DNA of 7,237 bases from Proteobacteria bacterium SPGG2 (GTDB taxonomy: Bacteria > Pseudomonadota > Gammaproteobacteria > Acidiferrobacterales > SPGG2): positions 1-7,237 of the forward strand of contig LXTK01000125.1 in assembly GCA_001643475.1 (NCBI GenBank), in the 5' to 3' direction. Position 1 is the stretch's first letter; each line of letters opens with the position of its first letter. The position numbers and the translations under genes are program-made. The notes under the pieces were generated by a model. That model was not told the origin of the DNA and did not search any database. It saw only the letters and a program-made list of their open reading frames with translations. Below, in pieces: positions 1 through 6,928 of this stretch.

Positions 1-392
1 CTGTCAAGTGGATCTAGAGCCGGATACAGTTGCAAGCTGCGACCGTCCTGCCAACGTATGGCCGTCGCACCATCGCCACCAGCTTGAGCGATCGTGCGTG
101 CAGCACTAGCCGCCTCCAGCAGGGCGGGCACACCGATCTCATCTGAATATGCAAAACCGGTTTTCTCCTGGCTAATTGCCCGCACCCCAACACCTTGTTC
201 GATGTTGTGGCTTCCCGACTTAACCTGACTTTCCTCCAGCGACCAAGACTCGTGGCGCCGATACTGAAAGTACAGATCAGCATAATCGACTTTATGGGAT
301 AGAAGACTCCCTATCAGCCGTTCCAGTTCACTATCGCCAATACCAGCAGGCTCAAGCAGAGATTCTCTTGCCTTCTGCAATGCTCCGGTCAT
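1..392 (-). CDS. tldD: TldD, metalloprotease subunit (N-terminal part, runs off left edge)
   Basis: This is the first 130 codons of TldD; no stop is reached before the window edge. The ATG at 392 opens a frame containing DYADLYFQ (residues 36-43), HESW (about 46-49), then IEQGVGVRAIS and EKTGFAYSDE, and ends near the edge with DPLD. These match the N-terminal domain of E. coli TldD as I remember it (DYGDLYFQ, HESW, DQGVGVRAIS, EKTGFAYAD). The start is supported by a GGAGG seven bases upstream and by the distance to DLYFQ, which is about the same as in E. coli. The start lies within nit, giving a 41-nt overlap. In the family, TldD pairs with TldE (PmbA) as a cytoplasmic protease that cleaves unfolded peptides, known from microcin B17 maturation and CcdA turnover. 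The zinc-binding HExxxH region lies beyond the window, so activity cannot be judged here. Identification is secure. Confidence 0.95.
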   Translation of the reverse strand, partial: MTGALQKARESLLEPAGIGDSELERLIGSLLSHKVDYADLYFQYRRHESWSLEESQVKSGSHNIEQGVGVRAISQEKTGFAYSDEIGVPALLEAASAARTIAQAGGDGATAIRWQDGRSLQLYPALDPLD

Positions 393-1215
393 GACCCAAC
401 CTCCGATGTTCGATGCTCGGCAAACTCCGACGCAGCTTTTCTAAACGTAAACGATCGATATCTGCGATGACTATTCCAGGCCCCCGCGCCAGACGGTTGA
501 TAATTTCCCCCCAGGGGTCGATAACAATGCTGTCACCATATGTTTCGCGTCCACTGCTATGGCTGCCGCCCTGCCCGGCGCCTATCACATAAGCCAGGTT
601 CTCGATTGCCCGGGCGCGCAACAGTATTTCCCAATGAACTTTTCCAGTGGTTGCCGTAAATGCGGACGGAACAGAAAAGATCTCGGCACCCTGATCTAGC
701 ATCTGACGAAAGAGCTCCGGAAACCTCAAATCGTAACAGATCGTAAGACCTAGTCGACCTAGTGGTGAGTCAACTACTACAACGCTCTCGCCTGGCTCAA
801 TGGTGAGCGACTCACTATACTCTTCACCGTTATCGAGCTTCACGTCAAACAGATGTAACTTGTCGTAACGGGCAACACGTTCGCCATGGTCGTTGAATAA
901 CAAACAAGCAGCTCGAACTTTGGACGGTTGACTAGATACAAGCGGTATGGAGCCTCCGACAAGCCAGACGTGGTTTTGGTGCGCCTGGGCTGAGAGGAAC
1001 TCTTGGATGGGGCCGTCGCCATCGCGCTCCATCACTTGCAGTTGGCCAGCGTCCTTGGTGGGCATAATGGCAAAGTTCTCAGGTAAGACTACGAATTCTG
1101 CGCCGGCTGAGACAGCGGTCGAAATCAGTCGAGCCGCCTCATCAAGGTTCGCGTCCACATCGGTACCGGATACCATTTGTATGGCAGCAACTCGGTTGTT
1201 AGTTTTTCGTGTCAT
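352..1215 (-). CDS. nit: Nit1-type carbon-nitrogen hydrolase, probable deaminated glutathione amidase
   Basis: This is a complete 287-residue member of the nitrilase superfamily, the usual length for a single-domain Nit protein. The catalytic triad is intact: Glu46 in LPENF, Lys119 in YDKLHLFD and Cys160 in LTICYDLRFPELFR. The later segments PSAFTATTGKVHWEILLRAR (about 183-202), RAIENLAYV, GRETYGDS and DPWGEI closely follow the Nit1/YbeM subgroup, which hydrolyses deaminated glutathione to 2-oxoglutarate and cysteinylglycine as metabolite repair. The substrate is inferred from this resemblance; omega-amidase (Nit2) is the less likely alternative. No signal peptide is seen, so it should be cytoplasmic. 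The ATG overlaps the stop of the small upstream gene as ATGA, with no clear ribosome binding site, so translational coupling is likely. Its 3' end carries the start of tldD. One oddity is Asp228 in TYGDS, where relatives commonly have His (YGHS). Confidence 0.93.
   Translation of the reverse strand: MTRKTNNRVAAIQMVSGTDVDANLDEAARLISTAVSAGAEFVVLPENFAIMPTKDAGQLQVMERDGDGPIQEFLSAQAHQNHVWLVGGSIPLVSSQPSKVRAACLLFNDHGERVARYDKLHLFDVKLDNGEEYSESLTIEPGESVVVVDSPLGRLGLTICYDLRFPELFRQMLDQGAEIFSVPSAFTATTGKVHWEILLRARAIENLAYVIGAGQGGSHSSGRETYGDSIVIDPWGEIINRLARGPGIVIADIDRLRLEKLRRSLPSIEHRRLGHDRSIAEGKRISA
400..404 (-). promoter_or_regulatory. Shine-Dalgarno site for tldD
   Basis: The minus strand reads GGAGG followed by seven bases and then the ATG at 392. 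It lies inside the nit coding region and is the strongest ribosome binding site in the window. It decides the tldD start in favour of the overlapping position and suggests that tldD is initiated independently, not only by ribosomes finishing nit. Confidence 0.8.
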
Positions 1216-1592
1216 GGGCTAGTTTCTACGATGATGGCATCACTTTGTCCTAGACCCGCGTTAAGCACGATACGGCCTGAAGGGATGCCTAGCGATACAA
1301 GCCATGAACGTAGCTCTTCGCCCCACAGTGTGCCACTTTCTCCCTCTGCATGCCGAATTAAGATCTGATTATCGGGACTTTGATCGAATGCTTCGACCAG
1401 CTTGTTCAAGCGTTCAAAGCGTATTATCGACTCTCCACTGCGGGGGCTTGCCCACTGGTCAGCCGTGATAGTGACACTCTCTGCGGATAGCGGCACCGGC
1501 AGTGCTAACAATAGCAACGCAAAAAGCCGCATAACCATTCTTTCTACAGAATAGCACCGATGCAACATTTTATTAACGTCTATCTGCCGCAT
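1212..1592 (-). CDS. Small exported protein with an OmpA-C-like region, function unknown
   Basis: I do not recognise this 126-residue protein. Residues 21-37 (MRLFALLLLALPVPLSA) form a good signal peptide with likely cleavage after Ala37, leaving about 89 residues outside the inner membrane. There is no lipobox cysteine. The mature part has a helix (about 61-71), a strand NQILIR (75-80), HAEGESG, a helix WGEELRSWLVSLGI (90-103), then RIVL and a final strand AIIVE. This resembles a shortened OmpA C-terminal fold, but the spacing from HAEGESG to LGI is about seven residues shorter than in OmpA and the usual peptidoglycan-contacting Asp and Arg are not evident. The start at 1592 has AAGGA four bases upstream and overlaps yhdP by 20 nt; ATGs at 1538 (residue 19) and 1532 (residue 21) would give a more usual signal peptide but have weak binding sites. 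It overlaps nit by four bases. The reality of the gene is likely; the function is open. Confidence 0.8.
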   Translation of the reverse strand: MRQIDVNKMLHRCYSVERMVMRLFALLLLALPVPLSAESVTITADQWASPRSGESIIRFERLNKLVEAFDQSPDNQILIRHAEGESGTLWGEELRSWLVSLGIPSGRIVLNAGLGQSDAIIVETSP

Positions 1593-4500
1593 CCGATCCT
1601 TGCTTACCTGGTTTTTCTTGCAGTCTAGTAACCATCGGCTCGTTCCAACGGCCCTTGATCAGATACGTAATCCGAGGGCCTTTGCCGATCTGCTGCTTCA
1701 GCAACTTTTCCAATGCCAACAGGAGAACCGCGCCTTGGGGACCTAGCAACTGCCACACTGCTAGATTGGTCCCGAGCCGGGGCGTAACTTGTACCGCCAA
1801 ATCATAATCTTCAGCTGCAAGGCCGATGCGCCCGTTCACGGAAACTTGTGCTGCCGATCCTGTCAAGACAAGGTTACGCGTATAGGCGTCTCCTTTCTCA
1901 ATCGACACCTCCCCCGTCAGAGTCTTAAACGGCAACCCCTTTCCGAATAAACCACCGAAATCCAATGTCAGAAACTTGACCACAGAGGTCAGATCGAGCA
2001 AACCGAAAAGCCGCCCTGCACCCTGTTTAACTTTCAGAAAGCGCCCGTTCTCCGCCGACACCGAAACATTGCCGGATAGTGTCGATAGATTGATGCTCGC
2101 TGGTGAACCAGCCCATGATAACTTAGAAGTCAGATAAACCGTGCCATTCGCCATTTGATCGCTAGACCCATAGGCAGCTAATGTTTGGCCCATGTCTGAG
2201 CTACTCAGTTCCAATTCCAACTTGGTCTTTTGTCGACCGCCGAGGACCTGCTGCCAGCTGCCTTTCACAGACAAAGTCATCTCTGGGCGCGTCAAGTCAC
2301 ACCGTACGATACGCCATCCTAAATCCGTATGCGCGGCACGCAGATCCAATTGCCCCAATTCCCTACCCTTTAGTCGGAGCGAGCCAACCTTAAGCCCTAT
2401 CGTCGGTAGGGTGCGGGGATCAACTGGCTCATCGTCAGTCTCAGGTTCTTTGTCATGCACCACAAGATGTTTAAGATCGAGGTCGATAGTTCCGTTCGAC
2501 CGCCGTGTGGCCGAGACTGAGCGCATCTCTCCCTCGGCCGCGTCACCCTCGAGTTGACCTGTCCAACCCTGACCTTCTCGCATCAGATCGATGCGCAACG
2601 CGCCCAATCTGCGATTGATTAATTGCACTGAGTTGAATCTACCGGTGAAACGCCGGAGATAATCCGGCATGGGTGACGTATCCTTAGAACCAAAGCCAAA
2701 TACACGCAGCCAGGCATCAGCATTGATATGATCGGTGGAAATACTCACGTGCAGACCGGGAGCCCGCGGCGAACTCGCCGGCTCGCCCACTGCGACCGCC
2801 CCTCGTGCCAGCCCCCAATCCACATCCTGTTTTGCAAAAACCAGCTTGGCGTCGATCTGATTACCGATACGAAAGTTGATGTTGCGTTCGCTCTGTCCAG
2901 CGTAGTCGGCGCTTAGAATAAGTCTTTCTGGGATACCGTCAGGTCTGTGCAAAGGCGCCGGGTACGCACTCGTCATGCGCTCTAAACCTGCCTCAAGCTC
3001 AAGATGACGCCTACCACGGTGTAAACGCATGGTGCCTTTCCAATCCGCATCACCCTTAACATGGGGCACCAGCGGCCACTCGAACGCCTCGGCAAGGCCA
3101 TTCGCGGTAAACTTCCCTTCTCCAGACAGGGTCGTTTCGTACCGATTTTTATTAACCTCCCTGGTGATTTTCACTGTGGCATCGCCACCCATCATTCGCA
3201 TTTGCAGGACGCCTTCGGTGACTCCCGCTTGATCAAAGCCGATGCGTCCGTTAACACTTTCCCCCTTTAGCTTGGCAATACCCAGTTCTAACGATCCATC
3301 CTCGACCGTGTAATTGCCGATCATTGTAAAAGCACTGGCGTTACCGACGGGAATACCAAGCGTCAAATCGATAACACCGCTGCCTTGTGCCCCTAGCCCG
3401 AAGTCGAGGTACGATTTCCAATCGCTCTGCTTCCCTTTTGGGCTGGCGCGGACAACGCGCATCGTTTCCTCTAACGGGCCGACAATCTTCACCATCACCT
3501 CAACATTAGAATTTCCGCTCTTGCGTAAATCCTCGGCACGAACAACCACCTGCTCGATGTCCAGCCCATCAATTTTCCCTTGCTTACCGTTGAGCTGCAT
3601 GCGGCTACCACTGAACTGGATGTCCACATCAGCATTGGTAATCGGCGCCCAGCCGGGCAGATAATTGAATACACCATCGCTGACGTGAGCCCGCACTTCA
3701 AACGTTCCGTTGCCTTCCCGGAACGGAAAACTCGCAAGATTTCCATCATAGATAACAGACGCGCTGGTTACCCGGCCTCCTACTATCGATTCATCTAGCC
3801 ACGCGACAGTCTGTTGGGTGAGGAGGTTTATCGGGTAATAACGTTTGATATTGGCACCGTTGCCATCACTGAACTTGGCTTGCAACTTCAGATAGGGTCT
3901 GATGGTTCGATTGAACGGAATGCGAAGGGTGAGCTTGCCATCACCCTTGCCATCTTCGGAGGTAATACGCAAGTCATCGCCATTGATCTCGACATATTCG
4001 TTCTTTATCTCCCAGGAAAGATTTCCCGAAATATCGGCGTTTAGTGGCACACGAAACACATGCGGTGCAGATACCGTGACATTCTGATTCGCTAGCAACA
4101 AAGTGCCACGCCCGCGTCGCGCCGAAAGTTGCCCACTCAATCCCCGCACACCAGGCACCTTCTTGTAGGGTTCGGACGTGATGTCCTCCAGCTTTACCTC
4201 TAAAGAATAATCATCCAACCTTTTTCCATCACCATCTATCGTTAACTTGATGTCATGGAGTTCGCCACCAGGCCGGGCGGTTTTTAAAATTTCAAAAAAC
4301 TTATCCTCACGATCGATGGCTGCGAGAAAGGCCGTGATGTCGTCGATATTGATGTGGTCGATCTGCAGTGCACTACCATCAGGATCTTCGGTAATCCGAA
4401 GATGCCCAGCCGACCAAACCGAGCCATGCAGTCCTAGCAATAGGTCCTCAAGATCGAGCTGAGATTCTTTGCCTGTCCTTCTCCAGGTTAATTCGGCGCT

Positions 4501-5430
4501 TGCAGATTTAATCGCCAGAGGCGTATTTATGTTTTTCAGTGGCAATTTGAGATCTGCAACCTTAATACTGCCTTCAGCAGATTTGAGTTTTCCGTTGTGC
4601 CAGTCCGTCCATAGTTGGACGTCGAATTTTCCGGCGAGTTGCGGTGGTAACATTTCGCGGATGACGATCGGTAGTCCGTCGAGCGCCGCGTCAACCGCCC
4701 TAACAAAAACGCGCCCCTGCCAAGCCTTTTTGGTAGTCGGATTACCTGTTATGTCAGCAACCAACGAACACTCAGCGCACACGTCCGGTGGCAGCTGCAC
4801 CGTCACAGCAAGCTTATGGCGATCGCCCTTATTGCGTAGATCGAGGTTTATCCTGGAAAGGTACATACCCCGGCGCTCTCCCATCTGATCAAACCACTGT
4901 AGTTCCCCATCCTCGATCGCGAGCCTTCGCTGACTAAGTAGCCACTTCAGTAGTTTCCCATCACCCCCCTCGACCGGAATCTGCACCGGTTGTAGACCGG
5001 TAATTTGAAAACGGCCGTCCGCCAATCGTTCCAGGGCCAGGCTAGGTTTGACTACTACCAGGCTGTTGATTTGAAGTTCGCCCCAAACCAAAGGCAACAC
5101 GGCTAGACTTACCCGAATCTCTTCAAGGCGCATGGCACGCGTCAAATCTGCCGATGAGAATATCTCCAACCCCTTGATCTGCAGACCTGGTCGCAACCCG
5201 TCCCAATACGTTTCAAGAGCAGCGATGCGTACGGGATACGTAGTCTTATCGGTAAGAAAGTTCTCGATTGCAGTCTTCTTAGCAGCGAGCGCCGGTAGCC
5301 CGACACGTGCAACAGTAAAAATAACGGCTATGGCAACCAGCAAACCAGCACTCAGATACCACATCCAACGGCCCACATGCCGTGTGCCGCGTTTTAGATG
5401 TTGCAGAGAAGGACGGAACTTTTTTCGCAT
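1573..5430 (-). CDS. yhdP: YhdP, AsmA-like envelope phospholipid-transport protein
   Basis: This 1285-residue protein is close to the roughly 1270 residues of E. coli YhdP. A basic N-terminus (RKKFRPS, KRGTRH) precedes one membrane helix at about 22-44, so the rest should lie in the periplasm. The body is a long series of beta-rich segments. Around residues 535-600 it has the family signature: YYPINLL, WLDES, YDGNLASFPF, GNGTF and LPGWAP. The C-terminal AsmA-like domain (about 1000-1265) includes DPRTLPTIGL, GRLFGLLDL and a closing YLIKGRWNEP. In E. coli, YhdP, TamB and YdbH are partly redundant bridges thought to carry phospholipids to the outer membrane. The listed start is the ATG at 5430, two to five bases after AGGTGG; a GTG two codons earlier (5436) lies within that site and is less likely. 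An acidic stretch near 993-1006 looks like a linker. Residues 218-221 are Cys-Ala-Glu-Cys, odd for a periplasmic beta protein. Confidence 0.95.
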   Translation of the reverse strand: MRKKFRPSLQHLKRGTRHVGRWMWYLSAGLLVAIAVIFTVARVGLPALAAKKTAIENFLTDKTTYPVRIAALETYWDGLRPGLQIKGLEIFSSADLTRAMRLEEIRVSLAVLPLVWGELQINSLVVVKPSLALERLADGRFQITGLQPVQIPVEGGDGKLLKWLLSQRRLAIEDGELQWFDQMGERRGMYLSRINLDLRNKGDRHKLAVTVQLPPDVCAECSLVADITGNPTTKKAWQGRVFVRAVDAALDGLPIVIREMLPPQLAGKFDVQLWTDWHNGKLKSAEGSIKVADLKLPLKNINTPLAIKSASAELTWRRTGKESQLDLEDLLLGLHGSVWSAGHLRITEDPDGSALQIDHINIDDITAFLAAIDREDKFFEILKTARPGGELHDIKLTIDGDGKRLDDYSLEVKLEDITSEPYKKVPGVRGLSGQLSARRGRGTLLLANQNVTVSAPHVFRVPLNADISGNLSWEIKNEYVEINGDDLRITSEDGKGDGKLTLRIPFNRTIRPYLKLQAKFSDGNGANIKRYYPINLLTQQTVAWLDESIVGGRVTSASVIYDGNLASFPFREGNGTFEVRAHVSDGVFNYLPGWAPITNADVDIQFSGSRMQLNGKQGKIDGLDIEQVVVRAEDLRKSGNSNVEVMVKIVGPLEETMRVVRASPKGKQSDWKSYLDFGLGAQGSGVIDLTLGIPVGNASAFTMIGNYTVEDGSLELGIAKLKGESVNGRIGFDQAGVTEGVLQMRMMGGDATVKITREVNKNRYETTLSGEGKFTANGLAEAFEWPLVPHVKGDADWKGTMRLHRGRRHLELEAGLERMTSAYPAPLHRPDGIPERLILSADYAGQSERNINFRIGNQIDAKLVFAKQDVDWGLARGAVAVGEPASSPRAPGLHVSISTDHINADAWLRVFGFGSKDTSPMPDYLRRFTGRFNSVQLINRRLGALRIDLMREGQGWTGQLEGDAAEGEMRSVSATRRSNGTIDLDLKHLVVHDKEPETDDEPVDPRTLPTIGLKVGSLRLKGRELGQLDLRAAHTDLGWRIVRCDLTRPEMTLSVKGSWQQVLGGRQKTKLELELSSSDMGQTLAAYGSSDQMANGTVYLTSKLSWAGSPASINLSTLSGNVSVSAENGRFLKVKQGAGRLFGLLDLTSVVKFLTLDFGGLFGKGLPFKTLTGEVSIEKGDAYTRNLVLTGSAAQVSVNGRIGLAAEDYDLAVQVTPRLGTNLAVWQLLGPQGAVLLLALEKLLKQQIGKGPRITYLIKGRWNEPMVTRLQEKPGKQGSDAADRR
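1597..1601 (-). promoter_or_regulatory. Possible Shine-Dalgarno site for the small exported protein
   Basis: The minus strand reads AAGGA, four bases before the ATG at 1592, inside the last codons of yhdP. It favours the upstream start. The competing ATGs at 1538 and 1532 are preceded only by AGAAAGA, which is a weak match and sits directly against the first of them. Confidence 0.45.
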
Positions 5431-5464
5431 TTCCACCTAGGAAACCCTAAACCCAAGCGATCAC
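5431..5464 (-). other. rng-yhdP intergenic space, the only non-coding stretch
   Basis: These 34 bases hold the yhdP ribosome binding site and nothing else I can support. There is no GC-rich stem followed by a T-run that would act as a terminator, and no convincing -35/-10 pair. Transcription is therefore expected to continue from rng into yhdP. Confidence 0.6.
5433..5438 (-). promoter_or_regulatory. Shine-Dalgarno site for yhdP
   Basis: The minus strand reads AGGTGG two bases before the ATG at 5430. It matches the 3' half of the ideal AGGAGGTGA, so the short spacing is acceptable. Because the alternative GTG at 5436 overlaps it, this site points to the ATG as the real start. It lies in the 34-nt space after the rng stop. 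Confidence 0.6.
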
Positions 5465-6928
5465 TTACATCAATACGACATCGAACTGCTCTTGATGATA
5501 GAGCGACTCAACTTGCAGGTTAATAGGCTTACCAATGAACTCCTGAAGTTTACCGAGACCATCCGCCTCCTCGTCGAGTAACATGTCTATCACTACCTGT
5601 GAGGCCATCACGACATACTCGTTTGCCTCGAACTGTCGGGCCTCACGTAGAATCTCTCGAAACACCTCGTAACATACGGTGTGGGCACTACGCACGGTAC
5701 CTCGGCCGCTACATACTGGACACGGCTCGCAAAGAATGTGCTCGAGACTCTCGCGCGTGCGCTTACGTGTTAGTTCGACAAGCCCGAGGGTAGACATTTC
5801 GGCGATACAAACCTTGGTTCTATCTCGCGACAATGCCTTTTCAAGCGCCCGCATCACTTGACGGCGATGATTGGCATCCTCCATGTCGATAAAATCTATG
5901 ATAATGATCCCACCGATATTTCGCAGTCGTAGTTGTCGCGCAATCGCTTGTGCGGCTTCAAGGTTCGTCTTGAACAAAGTCTCTTCCAGAGTTCGGCGTC
6001 CAACATAGGTGCCTGTATTTACATCGATTGTTGTCATCGCTTCTGTTTGATCGATGATCAAGTAGCCGCCGGATTTCAGTAGCACCTTAGGCATAAGACC
6101 CCTTTGAATTTCATCCTCTATGGAGTACAAATCAAAAATTGGACGCTCACCCGGGTAGTATTGGATGTGGCCCTCCATCTCGGGAATAAAGTTGCGCGCA
6201 AAGGCGGTTGCTGCTTGAAAGGTTACGCGAGAATCGATGCGAATCTTTTCCACGTTATGCCGGACCAGATCACGCATTGCACGAACTGCGAGCGGTAAGT
6301 CAGCACGTATAAGTGTGTACGGCGCTGCAGATTCGAACTGATCACATGTCGAAGACCATGCTCGACGCAGATATCGAACATCCGCTTGCAACTCTGTTTC
6401 AGTTGCCATCTCGGCCATGGTTCGAAGAATGTACCCGCCGTCGCTATTACCTCCGGCGGCAACCTTTACAAGCTCGCGCAGCCGTTTGCGCTCTTCCTCC
6501 GATTCTATTTTTTGCGAGATTCCAATATGTTTACTAAAAGGCATGTAAACGAGGTAACGCGCGGGTAGCGTGATATTCATCGTCAGCCTTGCGCCTTTAT
6601 TGCCCAGCGGATCCTTCGCGACCTGTACAACGATCTGCTCGCCCTCGTGCAGTAGCTCATTAATAGGCGGATGCTCGATACTATGATTGCCACCTTCGGA
6701 ATTGAATCGACAATCGGATGCATGCAGGAACGCGGCCCGGCTAAGTCCAATATCCACGAACGCCGCCTGCATCCCCGGTAGGATTCTCGCGACTTTGCCC
6801 TTATAGATGTTGCCCACAATCCCACGGCTTCGCGTGCGTTCGATATGAAGCTCCTGCAACACACCGTTTTCGACCACCGCAACGCGGGTTTCCTGTGGTG
6901 TCACATTGATAAGGATTTCTTCGCTCAC
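5465..6928 (-). CDS. rng: Ribonuclease G
   Basis: At 487 residues this matches E. coli RNase G (489) and lacks the long C-terminal scaffold of RNase E. An S1-type RNA-binding domain occupies roughly 36-125 (GIVGNIYKGKVARILPGMQA). Arg169-Thr170 in YILRT correspond to the 5'-phosphate sensor pair of RNase E. The catalytic metal ligands are Asp302 in TTIDVNTG and Asp345 in IIIIDFIDM. The zinc-link pair Cys403/Cys406 sits in CPVCSGRGTV, and the protein ends EQFDVVLM. All key residues are present, so it should be an active cytoplasmic endonuclease that trims the 5' end of 16S rRNA and cleaves selected AU-rich mRNA sites. The start is a GTG whose last two bases and following A form the maf stop (GTGA overlap), indicating coupling to maf. 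No strong ribosome binding site is seen. Confidence 0.97.
   Translation of the reverse strand: MSEEILINVTPQETRVAVVENGVLQELHIERTRSRGIVGNIYKGKVARILPGMQAAFVDIGLSRAAFLHASDCRFNSEGGNHSIEHPPINELLHEGEQIVVQVAKDPLGNKGARLTMNITLPARYLVYMPFSKHIGISQKIESEEERKRLRELVKVAAGGNSDGGYILRTMAEMATETELQADVRYLRRAWSSTCDQFESAAPYTLIRADLPLAVRAMRDLVRHNVEKIRIDSRVTFQAATAFARNFIPEMEGHIQYYPGERPIFDLYSIEDEIQRGLMPKVLLKSGGYLIIDQTEAMTTIDVNTGTYVGRRTLEETLFKTNLEAAQAIARQLRLRNIGGIIIIDFIDMEDANHRRQVMRALEKALSRDRTKVCIAEMSTLGLVELTRKRTRESLEHILCEPCPVCSGRGTVRSAHTVCYEVFREILREARQFEANEYVVMASQVVIDMLLDEEADGLGKLQEFIGKPINLQVESLYHQEQFDVVLM

Noticed and set aside
14..283. An 89-codon minus-strand open frame near the left edge
   Set aside because: It is a different frame of the same strand as tldD, whose frame is continuous from 392 to the edge and clearly matches TldD. 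The 89-codon product has no recognisable features.
947..1222. Plus-strand open frames antisense to nit, yhdP and rng (for example 947-1222, 3314-3664, 4469-4888)
   Set aside because: They lie opposite well-supported genes, have low-complexity or Ser/Arg/Pro-rich products typical of antisense frames, and show no family match or convincing start context.
2759..2787. GC-rich imperfect inverted repeat around CGGCGAACTCGCCG in yhdP
   Set aside because: The stem is short, interrupted, within coding sequence and has no T-run, so it does not support a terminator.
5441..5454. Telomere-like CCCTAAACCC between rng and yhdP
   Set aside because: There are fewer than two full units in a short bacterial intergenic space. 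It is a coincidence and not a repeat array.
6583..6882. Further minus-strand open frames inside rng (6583-6882, 6223-6462) and inside yhdP (3495-3749)
   Set aside because: They are alternative frames of intact genes with all family motifs in the main frame. No frameshift explanation is needed.
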